From positions 5,829,142 to 5,893,141 of the forward strand of contig OX336351.1 of NCBI GenBank assembly GCA_946902875.1: DNA of 64,000 nucleotides. Direction: 5' to 3'. Position numbers and translations under genes: made by a program. A model generated the notes under the pieces. It was given only the letters and a program-made list of their open reading frames with translations. It was not told the origin of the DNA and ran no database searches. Position 1 is the first letter of the stretch, and each line of letters starts with the position of its first letter. The DNA is from Nematopogon swammerdamellus. Lineage: Eukaryota > Arthropoda > Insecta > Lepidoptera > Adelidae. Of this stretch, positions 1-10,975 are shown one piece after another.

Positions 1-529
1 TTTAAAATTGTGTGAGCGAATACAAAATGCTGTCCAATTTTGAAACACAATTAATTTATAATATATTTTTTTAATTTAATGGCATTAACTTTTTTAATTT
101 AATGGCATTAACGCCTAAACTTGTTTCCGAAGAAAAATAAGATATTGTTTTCCAATTTGGACTAAAATTATTATTCCAGTGAATGTGTGTCACTTTGATA
201 TTACCTTATAATACATAAATACAACTGAAAGAATATGGGAAATATTGCGTCCAAATTTGAGCCCCAATTTTTTTTTTAATTAATACCATACTTTTCTTCT
301 TTTATTAGTGCCGAAAATTGCTTCCATATAAAATAAGAATTGGTTGTTCATATTCTATTTGGACTAAAATAATTTTTTGCAGGGAGTGTGTCGATTCGTA
401 TATTAGTTGTAGTAGGTAGATAGTAGATTTTAGTTTATGTATGAGAGGATATTTCATTAAGTATGTACCTATAATAAATTACAACTGAAAGGATAAGAGA
501 AAATGTCTGCAAAATTTTAGAGCTTTGTG
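1..529. other. AT-rich sequence, nothing recognised
   Basis: Two loosely similar units (around 125-240 and 330-500, both with GTGTGTC and ACAACTGAAAG..A followed by AGAAA/GGGAAA) suggest an old diverged tandem duplication. No open frame of note. Confidence 0.4.
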
Positions 530-705
530 CTAGACCCGATCGAAAACTTTCGCTATATCCAAGCCGATAGCCGATGCCTTCACCGTGATTTTCGAGCGCA
601 TCACCCATCCCATGACAGTCATGAACCAAGAGGTCTCCAGCTGACCGTTTTGGGCGAAAGCCGTATTGGCGGTCGTTGAGAAGATCGCTCTCCTCCAGGG
701 GCATT
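530..705 (-). pseudogene. Fragment of LINE reverse transcriptase (Jockey/CR1-like)
   Basis: The minus strand reads LLNDRQYGFRPKRSAGDLLV and, after a frameshift, GLDIAKVFDRV. This is the conserved RT segment of Jockey-like non-LTR elements (QYGFR..RS..DLL and the D.(S/A)K.FD.V motif). It is only about 60 codons, frameshifted, with no flanking retrotransposon domains, so it is a dead remnant. Confidence 0.8.
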
Positions 706-1186
706 GAAAACTATGTTGAATTCCGTGTACATATTCGATGTGAAAAATGTATTTCTTGTAATTAAGAAAATCTTTACCGCACTTCATGTTTATGAAGATG
801 AAGTTAGATTACTTATAGTGAAAGAATGTCAAGTAGGTATGGAGCAACGTCATCATACTCTGTCTTGATATTGTAGACACACCGTTGTACAACCAGGTAT
901 AGGTGATTGCTCATACACGGATATTTAGCATTTAGTACGTGGTAGGAGAGCTTGTTCCTCCTCGCTCGACAAATGTACATACATTCTTTATATTATAAAA
1001 TGTGCTTAGAATATAGAATATAACAATTTTATATTGTCTTATTTATAATGTACATCTACCTAAAAGTGACCAAAGTACCTAATAAACAGTTTAAAAATTA
1101 TTGATTTTTATTTTTATCCTTTGTCTTTAGTTACCTACATAAGTTGAATTTAATATGTACACCTACTTTCGAATTTAAAATAAGTG
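706..1186. other. Unassigned AT-rich sequence
   Basis: No coding frame or recognised repeat beyond the RT fragment at its left edge. Confidence 0.3.
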
Positions 1187-1397
1187 TTCTTGGCAGCCAC
1201 AGCCAGTTCAGGAAAAAAGAAATTTAAATATTTAATAAATTAATGATACATTAATTAAAGCGATATCGGTGACAAAATTTATTTACTGTAATTTACAGTA
1301 AATAAATTTTGTCACCGATATCGCTTTAATTAATTTATCATTAATTTATTAAATATTTAAATTTCTTTTTTCCTGAACTGGCTATGGCTGCCAAGAA
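1187..1397. repeat. Near-perfect 211-bp palindrome (hairpin element)
   Basis: Arms of about 103 bp meet at 1292. The outer ends are TTCTTGGCAGCC and GGCTGCCAAGAA; the centre is TACTGTA..TACAGTA. Only a few mismatches interrupt the arms. Likely a foldback/MITE insertion. Confidence 0.9.
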
Positions 1398-1589
1398 TAT
1401 TTCTTTTTATTTTGAAAGCATACATTTCTTGAATTAAAATAGAAAATGAGTTATATCAAGAGAATAAATAATCTTATTCTGAATCACTTACTCTCTTACA
1501 TCAAAAAGTAATTTTAGTCTATTCTAGAAGTGAAAAACTCCATTCAAAATTATGGTTTAATAAAAACAAAACAAATTATTTTATTATAA

Positions 1590-2170
1590 TAATACCATTT
1601 ACTCTGTATAACACTGAATATATTCAGTTGAAATACAATTAATTTTATTTCAAAATTAAAAAAATTTCATTGAAGAAATCAATTCATTAAAACAAAATAT
1701 AAACTTTTTATTTTTAAATTGGCAAAGTTTTAATTCAAGTTTTAAATTAATTGCCTGAAGAAAATCTTTGTGTCACTTTAGCAATACATTTTCTTAGAAT
1801 AAGAAATTTAATGTTTGCTTTAAGTTGACGAACGTCCACATTGAAGAACAGATAATCTTATTCCAAGTAAATGTAGCATTATAATGATAATAACATATAC
1901 TCTATACAACACTGAATATCTTCAGTTGAAATACAGTAAATTTTATTTCAAATTCATAATATATGTATTGGAAGAAATCAGTTCATTAAAACAATATATC
2001 AAATGTTTATTTTGAAGTTCACAAAGTTTTAATGCAGGATTCAATATATTTCACTTTAATATTATATTTTCTTAGAATAAGAAGTGTAGTGTTTACTTTC
2101 AAGTTAACGAACTTTTAAATTGAATAGGTCATTATTAGATGGATTCCAGTAGAAAATTGCATTGAGATTA
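1590..2170. repeat. Diverged tandem duplication, unit about 300 bp
   Basis: Both units contain an ACTCT..A.AACACTGAATAT block, TTCAGTTGAAATACA and GAAGAAATCA.TTCATTAAAAC in the same order, offset by about 297 bp. AT-rich with no open frame. Confidence 0.6.
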
Positions 2171-2610
2171 TAATATTCTTATATTTACACGGTGCTAATT
2201 TCAATGGTAGAGAAGCTTGATCTCTCAAAGAAAGAATATAATTACTTGTAGTAATGCAAGAATTTCAAGAATATAATTATTTAATTTTAAGTAAATGATT
2301 GTTTTCCGAGTATTGAAATCGCGCATTCACTTAGACCAATGCAATTTGCTTTATTTCGAGCAATCCTTTTTTTCCGTGTACTTACCGATGATAAGATATT
2401 CCACTATTGTGCACACTAAACTTGGCTGTAGTGTTTTTACACGTAAACACAGATCATACCGGCATTTTAAACAGGTTTTTGCGAACGCGGCCGATGACAG
2501 ACTGACGGGCCAGCGCGCGACCGTCCAATGAAACAAGTATGCTTTTACTTATATCCTGTTACGCTGGTGAGGATAGGGTTCGGGGTCCATACCTTTTTTT
2601 ATCGTTCTAG
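2171..2610. other. Unassigned; short GC-rich patch near 2480-2530
   Basis: Short opposite-strand open frames overlap here, but neither resembles a known protein. Confidence 0.25.
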
Positions 2611-2980
2611 TCAGCCTCGGTAGCTCAGTGGTGCGATCGGTTGACTGTTTATTCAGCATCCCTGGGCGCGGTCAGTACTTGAATGGGTGACCGCTCGACC
2701 GTTGGAGGCCGACCGTGGTTCGGATTCCACGTAAAACTGTATTAGGTCCCTTCCCTTCTTACCTTACTTGGTGGTATGGTTTAACTCGCCCGGGTTGGTA
2801 CCACCACCGCACCGAACGAAACGACGTCGGCCAAAACGGCTATGTAAATAGTTCCTGTTTTCCGTCCAGTTCAGTGTAGCCGGCACGACCGAAGGGAAGC
2901 ACTGACATGGCACCTAGCTCACCAAGGAATTATGGGATGACATCGCGGATGTTGTATGATGATGTAGCCAACTGTGTCAG
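2611..2980 (+). mobile_element. Family A SINE (tRNA-like A-box head plus 5S-like segment)
   Basis: Head CCTCGGTAGCTCAGTGG (A-box-like), then a partial 5S-like part GCGGTCAGTACTTGAATGGG, TGACCGC, body with CTTGGTGGTATGG and GGTTGGTACCACC, and end GTGATGTAGCC..(G)TGTCAG. The poly-A tail is replaced by an (ATTCAG)n run to about 3000. Confidence 0.85.
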
Positions 2981-2997
2981 ATTCAGATTCAGATTCA

Positions 2998-3843
2998 GAT
3001 ATTTATTTCGCCATAAAGAACACACAACAATAACAATATTACATTGAGACTTAAGCATATTCAGTATGGTTCGTCATAGTTTTTGTTATATCCCGTTCAG
3101 CAATGCCATCTATAAGGAAGAATCGGACAAGAAACCTTACAGAGCTTTTTTTAAAAAATGCTTAAATATAACTTACATGCTAATTTTTATTTATGTTAAC
3201 TATAACATACTATATCTAATAAAAAATAAAAATAATAAGTAAAAAAATTATCTCTAAAAAAGAGAATAAAGTACAAAGAACATAGGGTTCAGTCAAATTT
3301 ATACATATAAAAAGATTCATTTGAATCGTCCAAGTCAGCATGATTGTTTATTTACAATATGAAAAAAAATCATTAAATTTATAGAAGTCAGTTTCCATAA
3401 AAAAAATTACCGCACCAAATACACCGCCCACGCCATACGCCCACTGATTTATACTCACATACTATTAAAACATTTACCTAACTGAATGTATGAAAAAATT
3501 GCATAGCATACATAATATTATGCTTATGACTATTGAGACTATTAAGAACTACTAGGTTCAGAAAACTTTGCTCAAACCCGACAATGCCGCAAGCGGAGCT
3601 GCGGCTAAAAGTAGGGAAATGAAATCCAGAAAACTCTTCCAGTAGGTACTTTTTCGAAGCACTGTACTATCATGACCGTGGTGAAACCGTATTTATCTTC
3701 ACTCTCTCGCTGCGCTAGTTTTAATTTAAAATCCACATTTTTTACAACACATGTGTTCATTACTCAGTACGAACAGACGACGCAGGAAAACTGTAACATT
3801 TTGTTAATTTCGTTTCTCGTACACAAAATAAACTTAATTCATA
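2998..3843. other. AT-rich region, no gene
   Basis: Starts with TTTATTTCGCCATA, which recurs in part near 55210, so it is probably a LINE or SINE tail. The rest is low complexity with nothing supported. Confidence 0.3.
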
Positions 3844-4366
3844 TACAGGGTGTTTCAGGATAGGGTTTCGTAAGTTCAGGGTTCGAAAGGGGTCCATATT
3901 TGAAGACGAAAAGCTCTGAAACGTTTTCCCAAATTCAGTCATTTTATAGTATTTTTTGGTGAAAATCGTTTCATCGAGCTTTGGTGGACGGTCAACGTCC
4001 ACCTTTATTAAATAAACATAAAATGACTAATTTACATGCTTAACTAGTAGAATGTAACTTCATGTAGGTAAATTCCAAACACTTAAACTTGAATGGCATT
4101 AAAAGATAAAGGGGACTGGCTAGGTCATTGCACTCCGAGGACATTAAACTCTTACTCTTTTTCTTTTTAATCTCTTTGTTGCACTCCCAGACCTATACAG
4201 CACTGTTGCCAAATCTCACTGTCCATCGAGTTTTTATTACAATTTTAAATTTTTGTAGGAAAAAAAAATACGGAATTTCGATTTGAGTGATAAGGATTTT
4301 TCTCTTCTAATAATGAGTACTTTCTATTCCTGAAGTTTCTCAAGCCTATCCTGAAACAACCTGTAT
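3844..4366. mobile_element. TIR element, mariner-like MITE (about 520 bp)
   Basis: Left end ACAGGGTGTTTCAGGATAGG; right end CCTATCCTGAAACAACCTGT, both flanked by TA. A second partial copy of the left part lies inverted at 36830-36965, where CCTATCCTGAAACAGCCTGT is again the end. TA flanks and the ACAGG ends suit Tc1/mariner-type MITEs. Confidence 0.7.
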
Positions 4367-4658
4367 AATGTATGCGCAAGCAGAGCAATTTGTGGCGGAA
4401 GCATTCATTGAGTCGAGACAGCTTTGAAAATAGCGGTCACGTTCAGTCCAGCTCAGCCGGTAAACAGAGGCCCTGTCCGTCCTTGTCACTTAAATCTCCA
4501 AACGTGGCCTAAAAAAATCGGTCACATGGTATGGATACGTTCCCTTATGTTCTCCTTGTACTGAAATCGGTAGGTACTTCATTCAAACTTTTTTTTTTAT
4601 GGAAACTGACACGGTTGGCTACATCACCCACAACATCCGTGATGTCAGCCCATAACCA

Positions 4659-4788
4659 GCAGGTCTATTCTTGTAAATTCTGATAGCGGACTCAGCGCTG
4701 ATGTGGCGCTGAGAGCCACTTTAGAAAGTGGCTCTCAGCGCCACATCAGCGCTGAGTCCGCTGTCAGAATTTACAAGAATAGACCTGC
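4659..4788. repeat. 130-bp near-perfect palindrome
   Basis: Arms of about 64 bp with a 2-base loop at 4723-4724 (GCCACTTT AG AAAGTGGC). The outer ends are GCAGGTCTATTC and GAATAGACCTGC. It sits at the 5' end of a family D copy. Confidence 0.92.
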
Positions 4789-5005
4789 AGGCCTCACGCA
4801 CTCTATGTACTTGCGCGTGCTAACTACCTACCGCCCGACGGGCCGCCGCCGCCGCCGGCGGTCTATTTAAGTTGAAATTCGTCTGCCGCGCGAAGTATTT
4901 TGGCACACAGCGATTGGCGACGTGAAGCAGTAGGCTATTAAAGCCCGAAAGTAGGAACATTTTCTATGGAGTGATTTATCTGTTACGAAGTAACTATTAA
5001 CTGTG
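4789..5005 (+). repeat. Family D GC-rich repeat
   Basis: Has AGGCCTCACGCACTCTATG, TACTTGCGCGTGCTAACTAC, a GCCGCC run, GCACACAGCGATTGGCGACG and GAAGTAACTATTAACTGTG. Other copies are at 6265, 25808/27467 and 44512. Confidence 0.8.
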
Positions 5006-5110
5006 CCATAACACTGGGTGAACTAGGTGCCATGTCAGTTCTTCCCTTCGATCTATATAACCATATAAGGTATTTCAATAGTAGGCATCGCTACTCTAAG
5101 GAGTGTATGT

Positions 5111-5259
5111 GTATCAGATACTGATCACGTTCCCATACCAATTTTTTTACGATATAAAAAACCTACTTATTAAGGCATTTCACGTATTAAATTTGAGGAG
5201 TCAGAAGGTTTTTTATATCGCAAAAAAAATGGTATGGGAACGTGATCAGTATCTGATAC
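5111..5259. repeat. Inverted repeat with 54-bp arms
   Basis: Arms 5111-5164 and 5206-5259 begin and end with GTATCAGATACTGATCACG and its complement, with a 41-bp loop. Probable MITE or hairpin element. Confidence 0.9.
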
Positions 5260-5944
5260 ACATGGTGTATGTAAAGCATAAAGTAACCTACTAATGAAAG
5301 ACCTTGTATTATAGTAAACAGCCTACTTAAACATTTCAACGGCACAAAAGTGTCGCGATGCTCACACAAAATTCGTCCCCGCGAGGAATCAGAGCGCACA
5401 AGTATAACAGCGTTCAAGGATGGCTTGACAACAGGCAATAAGATGTCGGGAGGTTTCTCGAACACGAGGACGCGACGACTTTTAATCTCGCTCTTCGCTC
5501 GCGACACTGCCGCCACCTACTGCTGTGAGCTCAGTGAGACGAAACAGCCCAATAGGTCGACGGCCGATGTGTTGCTACTCGTTACTCTGTGCTGTAAAGT
5601 GGCCGCTGGATCAGTCGATCTTTTTGACGTGAATACGTCAAAAAGAAAATTTGCGTCCATAGTGGGAGCCAATCCAGAAAACTGATGATAACAAAATCGG
5701 GGGTTGGTGTTTTGTGTTGCAGCTTCATATCTATCATCTACATCCAAAATTTAATTACACCACTCGATAGCTAAAGGATTAAAGAATTCTTTACGTAGTA
5801 CGCTCTAGGAAAATATTACCCGTTACGTACACGTATTCACGTAAAACACACGGCGTGTCCACGACACAGCCACACCCTGATTTTATTTTTTTGCCTATTT
5901 TATTACTAAGCCTATTCCGTCTGTCTGTCTGTCCGTCTATCTTA
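5260..5944. other. No gene; small hairpins and a TCTG microsatellite
   Basis: A hairpin TTTTTGACG..CGTCAAAAA lies at about 5620-5646. A (CTGT)n stretch lies at 5916-5937. Short open frames on both strands are not protein-like. Confidence 0.35.
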
Positions 5945-5952
5945 CTGCTGTT

Positions 5953-6235
5953 ATCTTTGGAACACGGTTGTCTACCTGCATCACCTACAACATCCGTGAT
6001 TTCAGCCCATAACACCTTGGTGAACTAGGTGTGATGTCAGTGCTTACGTTTCGTTGTGCCGGCTACACAGAACTGGACTTTGACCAACCTTTCATTTGGT
6101 GCTGTTGAACCAACCCGGGCAGGTTAATCCATCTAATAATGTAATAATGTAATGTAGGTTTCTCCTCCTGTTTTCTCCATTGAGTTAAATGGAGTAGACA
6201 CTATCAAAGGGATACACTGACATGGCACCTAGCTA
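5953..6235 (-). mobile_element. Family A/B SINE body, diverged
   Basis: Contains GCATCACCTACAACATCCG, CAGCCCATAAC, GGTGAACTAGGTG and CCAACCCGGGC in SINE order on the minus strand. The right part is degenerate. Confidence 0.7.
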
Positions 6236-6264
6236 CCACTAAAACTTTGTGTAATGGGCCTATC

Positions 6265-6560
6265 ACCAGGCCTCACCTCACACACTCTATGTACTTGCGC
6301 GCGCTAACTACCTACCGCTCGGCGGGCCGCCGCGGCCGCCGCCGCCGGGGCGGCGGTCTAATTCAGTGAAAATTCGTCAGCCGCGCGAAGCATACCTACA
6401 TGCGCGGCCACGCAACTGCACGCAGCTGCAAAGCAATAAGTGATCTTTTAGGTACATTTTCGCACGCAGCGACGTGAAACAGTAGGCTATTAAAGCCGAA
6501 GGTATGGAACTTTTTCTATGGAGTGATTTATCTGTTACGAAGTAACTATTATGTAATCTG
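6265..6560 (+). repeat. Family D GC-rich repeat, most complete copy
   Basis: Runs from CAGGCCTCACCTCACACACT through CCGCCGCGGCCGCCGCCGCC and GTACATTTTCGCACGCAGCG to GTAATCTGTG. Confidence 0.8.
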
Positions 6561-6717
6561 TGCCATCGCGGACAGATATAGCGATCCCTTGTCTGAGGTG
6601 AGTTTCAGAATAGTTTCCAATTTACTGTGAATATCCTAAAATTACCACATTTAAGACAAACGAATAATTTTCTTTTAATAGATAGATGCAAAGCAAAAAA
6701 TTAAAAGAGCAACTAGA

Positions 6718-6862
6718 TACCAACCCGGGCGGGTTAAACCCTGCCACCTAGTAATATAAGAAGGGAGTCTTATCCCTTAGTCGCGTTTTACGACATACAC
6801 AGGGAGAGATGCAGTGGGGCTATTCTTTTAAAGTACCGGCCCTACACGGTACAAATGTGAAT
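6718..6862 (-). mobile_element. Family B SINE, head and first body part
   Basis: The minus-strand order is TAC..GTGTAGGGCCGGTAC, GAATAGCCCCACTGCATCTC, CGACTAAGGGATAAG, then CCGCCCGGGTTGG. Confidence 0.75.
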
Positions 6863-7249
6863 ATGTAACATAACTTAACTTGAACTGTACTAACACATAT
6901 CGATCTAAAGTATGAATCCCGCCCCTTGTCTTCCGGCTCGCCCGAGCCACAAGGCTTCAGCTTCGATGTTCACGTTCCGCGGTACGCTTCGCCGGTTTTA
7001 GTGCACTTTCTGCTTTTAATGCACCGCAACATCACTGCTATTGCATTCTCAAATGCGTCCGTAAATGCCGTTCAAGAAGACGACTAGTGAAAATATTATT
7101 TGTTGTTCACGTGCGCGGTTAGTTCGATACGGTGAAATAATATAGTCCTAAGTAACTAATGGAACGCAGAATATTACCTTTATCTATACAAGATCTGCTG
7201 AAAGAGGTCGAGAGATGAATTCAACTGGGTTGGGCTGCCTTCGGAAAGT
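6863..7249. other. Unassigned
   Basis: No coding or repeat signal that I can support. Confidence 0.25.
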
Positions 7250-8025
7250 TATGCATTACTTACTGCCGGGAACTGTACACGTAATTACAGTAACCCGAAG
7301 TAACTAAAGAACATCGAGCTTTAGAAAGAGACAATCGGGGTTTTTTTTTTATACTAAGCGCGACCTGTGGCGCCGAGCCACCCATAAGGAGTCTAACGAC
7401 GCCCATGGACATTCGGCCGCACGCGGGGGTTGCGAATGCGAATGTTCCAGAGTTCATCGGTTCTGTGGAGGAAAGATCTGCAGAACCGATTGGTACGCAT
7501 CCTTGGTAAGTCCAGCGTATAGGGATGCAATCCCTGCCCAATACGCGTTGTACGGAGGTGGAAAGGGGACGGCGGAATCGTCTTAAACAGCTCCTCCGAG
7601 CACTCCCCATGGAATAAGCGATAGAACACACTTAGGGCGCCGACATCCCTAAGAAGTTGCAGCGTGGTTCTAGATCACGGGACACGTCGCGACGTCGGGG
7701 TCGTCCACCCACTAGTCGCACGGCTCGACGCTGAATCGAGTCCAAAGGCGCAAGCTGGTATTTGGCAGAGCCATCCCACAAGTGCGAGCAGTACTCCAAG
7801 CAGGACCTAATCTGCGATTTAATATAAAAGCAGCCTTTAGCCCGGCGGCGTGAAGTACCGTCGCTCCTTATTGAGTATCCCTAGCTTTGTAAAGCGACAT
7901 CGCTCTCGCACCAACTCGCACGTCTCTGTGCGACAAGGACGACGCTCTACCAGCGGATTGTCTCTTTCTAAAGCTCGATGTTCATTATTTACTGCCGGCT
8001 ACTGTACGTACAGTAGATACGGGTA
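7250..8025. mobile_element. TIR element with nested LINE fragment
   Basis: Inverted ends: ACTTACTGCCGGGAACTGTA with AACATCGAGCTTTAGAAAGAG at 7258-7335, and CTTTCTAAAGCTCGATGTTC with TTACTGCCGGCTACTGTA at 7965-8008. A related small copy lies at 30716-30866. A LINE 3' piece sits inside at 7340-7640. Confidence 0.75.
7340..7640 (-). pseudogene. LINE 3' end fragment (Jockey-like C-terminus)
   Basis: The poly(T) at 7340 is the tail on the minus strand. Minus-strand frames give [20 protein letters not shown], resembling the RF..SFL.RTA.LWNSLP C-terminal motif of Jockey-type LINEs. Relatives lie at 10771, 24690, 34270 (opposite strand) and 55015. Confidence 0.7.
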
Positions 8026-8440
8026 CAGTACGAAATTCACGCGAGCGAAGCGGCAGACAAGTTAGAATAGCAAGTTTCCGCTACCTATGTAGGTAGGCAC
8101 TAACCACACGTCCCGCATCGAATTTCGGTAAGTTTTCGTGGAAATGCGTCGCAAATATCAAGCGATCCCTTCTCACTCCTCACGCACAGAACAATAAAGT
8201 TGGCCCGCGGATATTAGCTATTATTGGTTTTCGTGGGACATCGGTTCCGTTGATATGGAGTGGGTTTGGATAAGTACATATCTTTTGCGAACTTTATATT
8301 ACATGACCTAACTTCTTATCTTTATCTTAACACAATTAGTGTCTCCTATATTTATATTCATTCTTACGTAGTATTACTCATATAAAATAATGTAATTATA
8401 TTTTTTTAGATTTTCATAAATACTTACCTATATTTTCCTT
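8026..8440. other. Unassigned AT-rich stretch
   Basis: No protein-like open frame and no recognised repeat. Confidence 0.25.
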
Positions 8441-8675
8441 CCTTATCCTTATCCTTACCTATAATAAAATCCAACGTCTGCTTTCTGTCTTTCTGAGTGT
8501 CTGTCTGTCCGCTTATAACTCGAGAACCACTGAACCGATTTTAATAAAACAAAATTCTACGGATAGCTTGATTCTTCCCATCAACTATAGGCTACTTACT
8601 ATCACGCTAAATGGCTTATGAGGTTAGCAGTGTAGTGAAATATGAGAGCGGGCGGAGCCGCGGGCACAGCTTGTT
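8441..8675 (+). mobile_element. Family E, Helitron-like non-autonomous repeat
   Basis: Begins ATCCTTACCTATAATAAAAT, contains CTCGAGAACCACTGAACCG and GGATAGCTTGATTCTTCCC, and ends GAGCGGGCGGAGCCGCGGGC with ACAGCT. The 3' hairpin plus CTAG end in other copies fits a Helitron. Confidence 0.65.
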
Positions 8676-9002
8676 ATAATATAAAACATTGTCACATCTT
8701 GTCTTTGCTACTAGCTACATTCCTTATTTACGTATTTCATACACCTAAAGGTTGGCTGTAATAAATCTTCTTAAGGGATAAGTCCGTCTTTGCACGGCAC
8801 CTCATGTGCATTATTATTTTAATGTACATTCATTATTTTATTTTTGTGAAATATTTGTTAGGCAATCAATAATTTTCTATCTATCTATTTATACCCTCTA
8901 GTCTCGCCCAAAACTCGCTGTACCCCGATTTTCTCGATGTTTTTTCTATGGAGCAGTTATTGCTGTTCCAACATAATAAATAAATCATAAAAAGAATAAT
9001 AG
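8676..9002. other. Unassigned
   Basis: No supported feature. Confidence 0.25.
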
Positions 9003-9004
9003 CC

Positions 9005-9391
9005 CAACCTCGATAGCTCAGTGGTGCAGACAGTCAACTGTCGCTATTGAATGTTAAGCAACGCTGGGTGCGGTCAGTACTTGGATGGGTGACCGCTGAC
9101 CGTTGGAGGCTGACCGAGGTTCGGATTCCTCGTAAAACTGTAGGTCCCTTCCCTCCTAATATTACTTGGTGGTAGGGTTTAACCCGCCCGGGTTGGTACC
9201 ACCGCACTAAATGAAACGTCGGTTAAAACGGCTATGTAAATAGTTTGTGTTTTCCGACCAGTTCAGTGTAACCGGCACGATCAAAGGGGGAAGCACTGAC
9301 ATGGCACCTAGTTCACCCGGTGCTATGGGCTGACATCACGGACGTTGTAGGTGATGTAGCCAACCGTTTCAGTTGCCATAAAAAAAAAACC
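9005..9391 (+). mobile_element. Family A SINE, full length
   Basis: CCTCGATAGCTCAGTGG head, 5S-like GTTAAGCAACGCTGGGTGCG and GTACTTGGATGGGTGACCGC, central TACTTGGTGGTAGGG, GGTTGGTACCACC, end GTGATGTAGCCAACCG and poly-A. Confidence 0.92.
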
Positions 9392-9655
9392 CCACTGTAT
9401 CTCTCCCCGTGCATGTCGTAAAAGACGACTAAGGGATAAGGACAAGATGCCGCGCTAAAGGGCGACAGGATAGCCACCTCCCACCTTGGCACGGTCCTTC
9501 CATCGAGTCATGCAGCAGGTGGGTCTTGATGTCTCTGCTTTATAGTATCTTTAAGAAGCACTGACATTGCACCTAGTCCACCAAGTTGCCATGGGCTGAC
9601 ATCACGGATGTAGTAGGTGATGTAGCCAACCGTGTCAGTTTCCATAAAAAAACGA
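9392..9655 (+). mobile_element. Family B head / family H piece, then family A tail
   Basis: CCCACTGTATCTCTCCCCG and CGACTAAGGGATAAGGAC, a family H piece (CTTGGCACGGTCCTTCC, GCAGCAGGTGGGTCTT), then the SINE A end GATGTAGCCAACCGTGTCAG plus A7 at 9545-9652. Confidence 0.65.
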
Positions 9656-10190
9656 ATTTTGACGTTTTATTCGCTTTACACAATATGTAATTATTTAGAT
9701 TTATGAAAATAACCAAAATATGTCTTATATTATTTAACATAACGGTAATTTTTCAAAATTTTATTTTTCTTGAACAATACACCGAAATATTTGAATGGAT
9801 TTTAATTTTGAATTTGCCTTATCTATTGGTTTCGTCTCAAAATATTGCCCACCCTACCTAACTCGATGACTGGTTTTGCATAGTAGGTACGTATGTAGCT
9901 TCACAAACCAATCTGTTCTACGTAGAGATTATTTATCAACCTAAACCCCCCGTCTCGGCCCATACAATAAGTAGCTAATAGGTAACAGATATGGAGGCGG
10001 CTCGGAATCAGCCTGAGAGGCGCGACGGCGGGCCCGAGCCAAAGTATCGTGTTACTTGATTGGCCTGGCCTTTTGTTCCGGTCAGTCGATAGCCTGACGC
10101 CTCCAGCGGGAAATCGGCTGACACGAGACTCGCTGTCACATGGACGGATGCTCGAAGTGGGCTAACTATAGATAAAGGAAGTGTAGCACA
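9656..10190. other. Unassigned
   Basis: AT-rich to 9900, then a GC-richer block at 9990-10170 with no match that I recognise. Confidence 0.25.
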
Positions 10191-10225
10191 GGGGTTCTCA
10201 ACCATTTTAAGGGTTCCTTAGCCAG
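10191..10225 (+). mobile_element. hAT-type terminal repeat fragment
   Basis: CAGGGGTTCTCAACCATTTT is typical of hAT transposon ends. No partner end was found nearby. Confidence 0.5.
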
Positions 10226-10256
10226 GAAAGAAGCAAGAAGCACAGCTAGGTACATT

Positions 10257-10641
10257 GTCAGCCTCGATAGCTCAGTGGTGCAGTCGACTGTTGCTATTGA
10301 TTGTTAAGCAACGATGGGCGCGGTCAGTACTTGGATGGGTGACCGACCGCTCGACCGTTGGAGGCCGACCGTTGTTCGGATTCCACGTTAAACTGTAGTC
10401 CCTTCTTACCTTACTAGGTGGTGGGGTTTATCCCGCCCGGGTTGGTACCACCGCACTGAGCGAAACATCGGTCGATAAACAGCTATGTAAATAGTTCGTG
10501 TTTTCCGTCCAGTTCAGTGTAGCCGAAATGAAATGAAGGGAAACACTGACATGGCGCCTAGTTCACCCGGTGTTATGGGCTGACACCACGGATGTTGTAG
10601 GTGATGTAGCCAACGTGTCAGTTTCCATAAAAAAAAATATT
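10257..10641 (+). mobile_element. Family A SINE, full length
   Basis: CCTCGATAGCTCAGTGG head, GTTAAGCAACGATGGGCGCG and GTACTTGGATGGGTGACCG, shared body, poly-A from about 10628. Confidence 0.92.
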
Positions 10642-10649
10642 GTATGTAA

Positions 10650-10765
10650 CTTGACATGGTAGGCTACATTGTCTACATCCCATCACATCTTGTGAACTAG
10701 ATGCCATGTCATAAGTGTTTCCCTTTGATCGTGCCGACTATACTGAACTGGGCTGAAAATAACGA
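10650..10765 (-). mobile_element. Family A SINE fragment, diverged
   Basis: Minus-strand end with ..GTAGGCTACATTGTC, GTGAACTAGATGCCATGTC and CTATACTGAACTGGGC. Confidence 0.55.
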
Positions 10766-10767
10766 CC

Positions 10768-10965
10768 TTTTTTTTATACCAAGTGCGACATGTGGCGCCG
10801 AGTCACCCAATAGGGTATCTAGCGACGCCCATGGACATTCGGTCGCATGCGGGGGTTGCGAATTCCATGCCGGCCTGGCAGATGCCCATTCATGCCTCTC
10901 TTGAAGGACCCGAGACTGTACTTGGGGGGGACATACGTGTGCAGGGAGATACGACTTCATTCATT
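10768..10965 (-). pseudogene. LINE 3' end fragment
   Basis: Poly(T) then GGCGCCGAGTCACCCA, ACGCCCATGGACATTCGG and GCGGGGGTTGCGAAT, as in the 7340 and 55015 copies. Confidence 0.65.
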
Positions 10966-10975
10966 GAGGTGGTAT

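Larger units (their letters stand above)
4590..5055 (-). mobile_element. Family A SINE 3' end, split by a 356-bp insertion
   Basis: SINE sequence at 4590-4656 stops at CCATAAC and resumes at 5006-5012 with CCATAAC then ACTGGGTGAACTAGGTG. Removing 4657-5012 restores the normal SINE, so CCATAAC is a 7-bp target-site duplication. Confidence 0.75.

Noticed and set aside
9040..9110. 5S rRNA gene
   Set aside because: Only part of the 5S sequence is present and it recurs at the same place in many SINE copies, so it is a SINE module, not a 5S gene.
10008..10205. 65-residue minus-strand open frame
   Set aside because: No similarity to known proteins, no splice support, and it overlaps a hAT-type terminal fragment.
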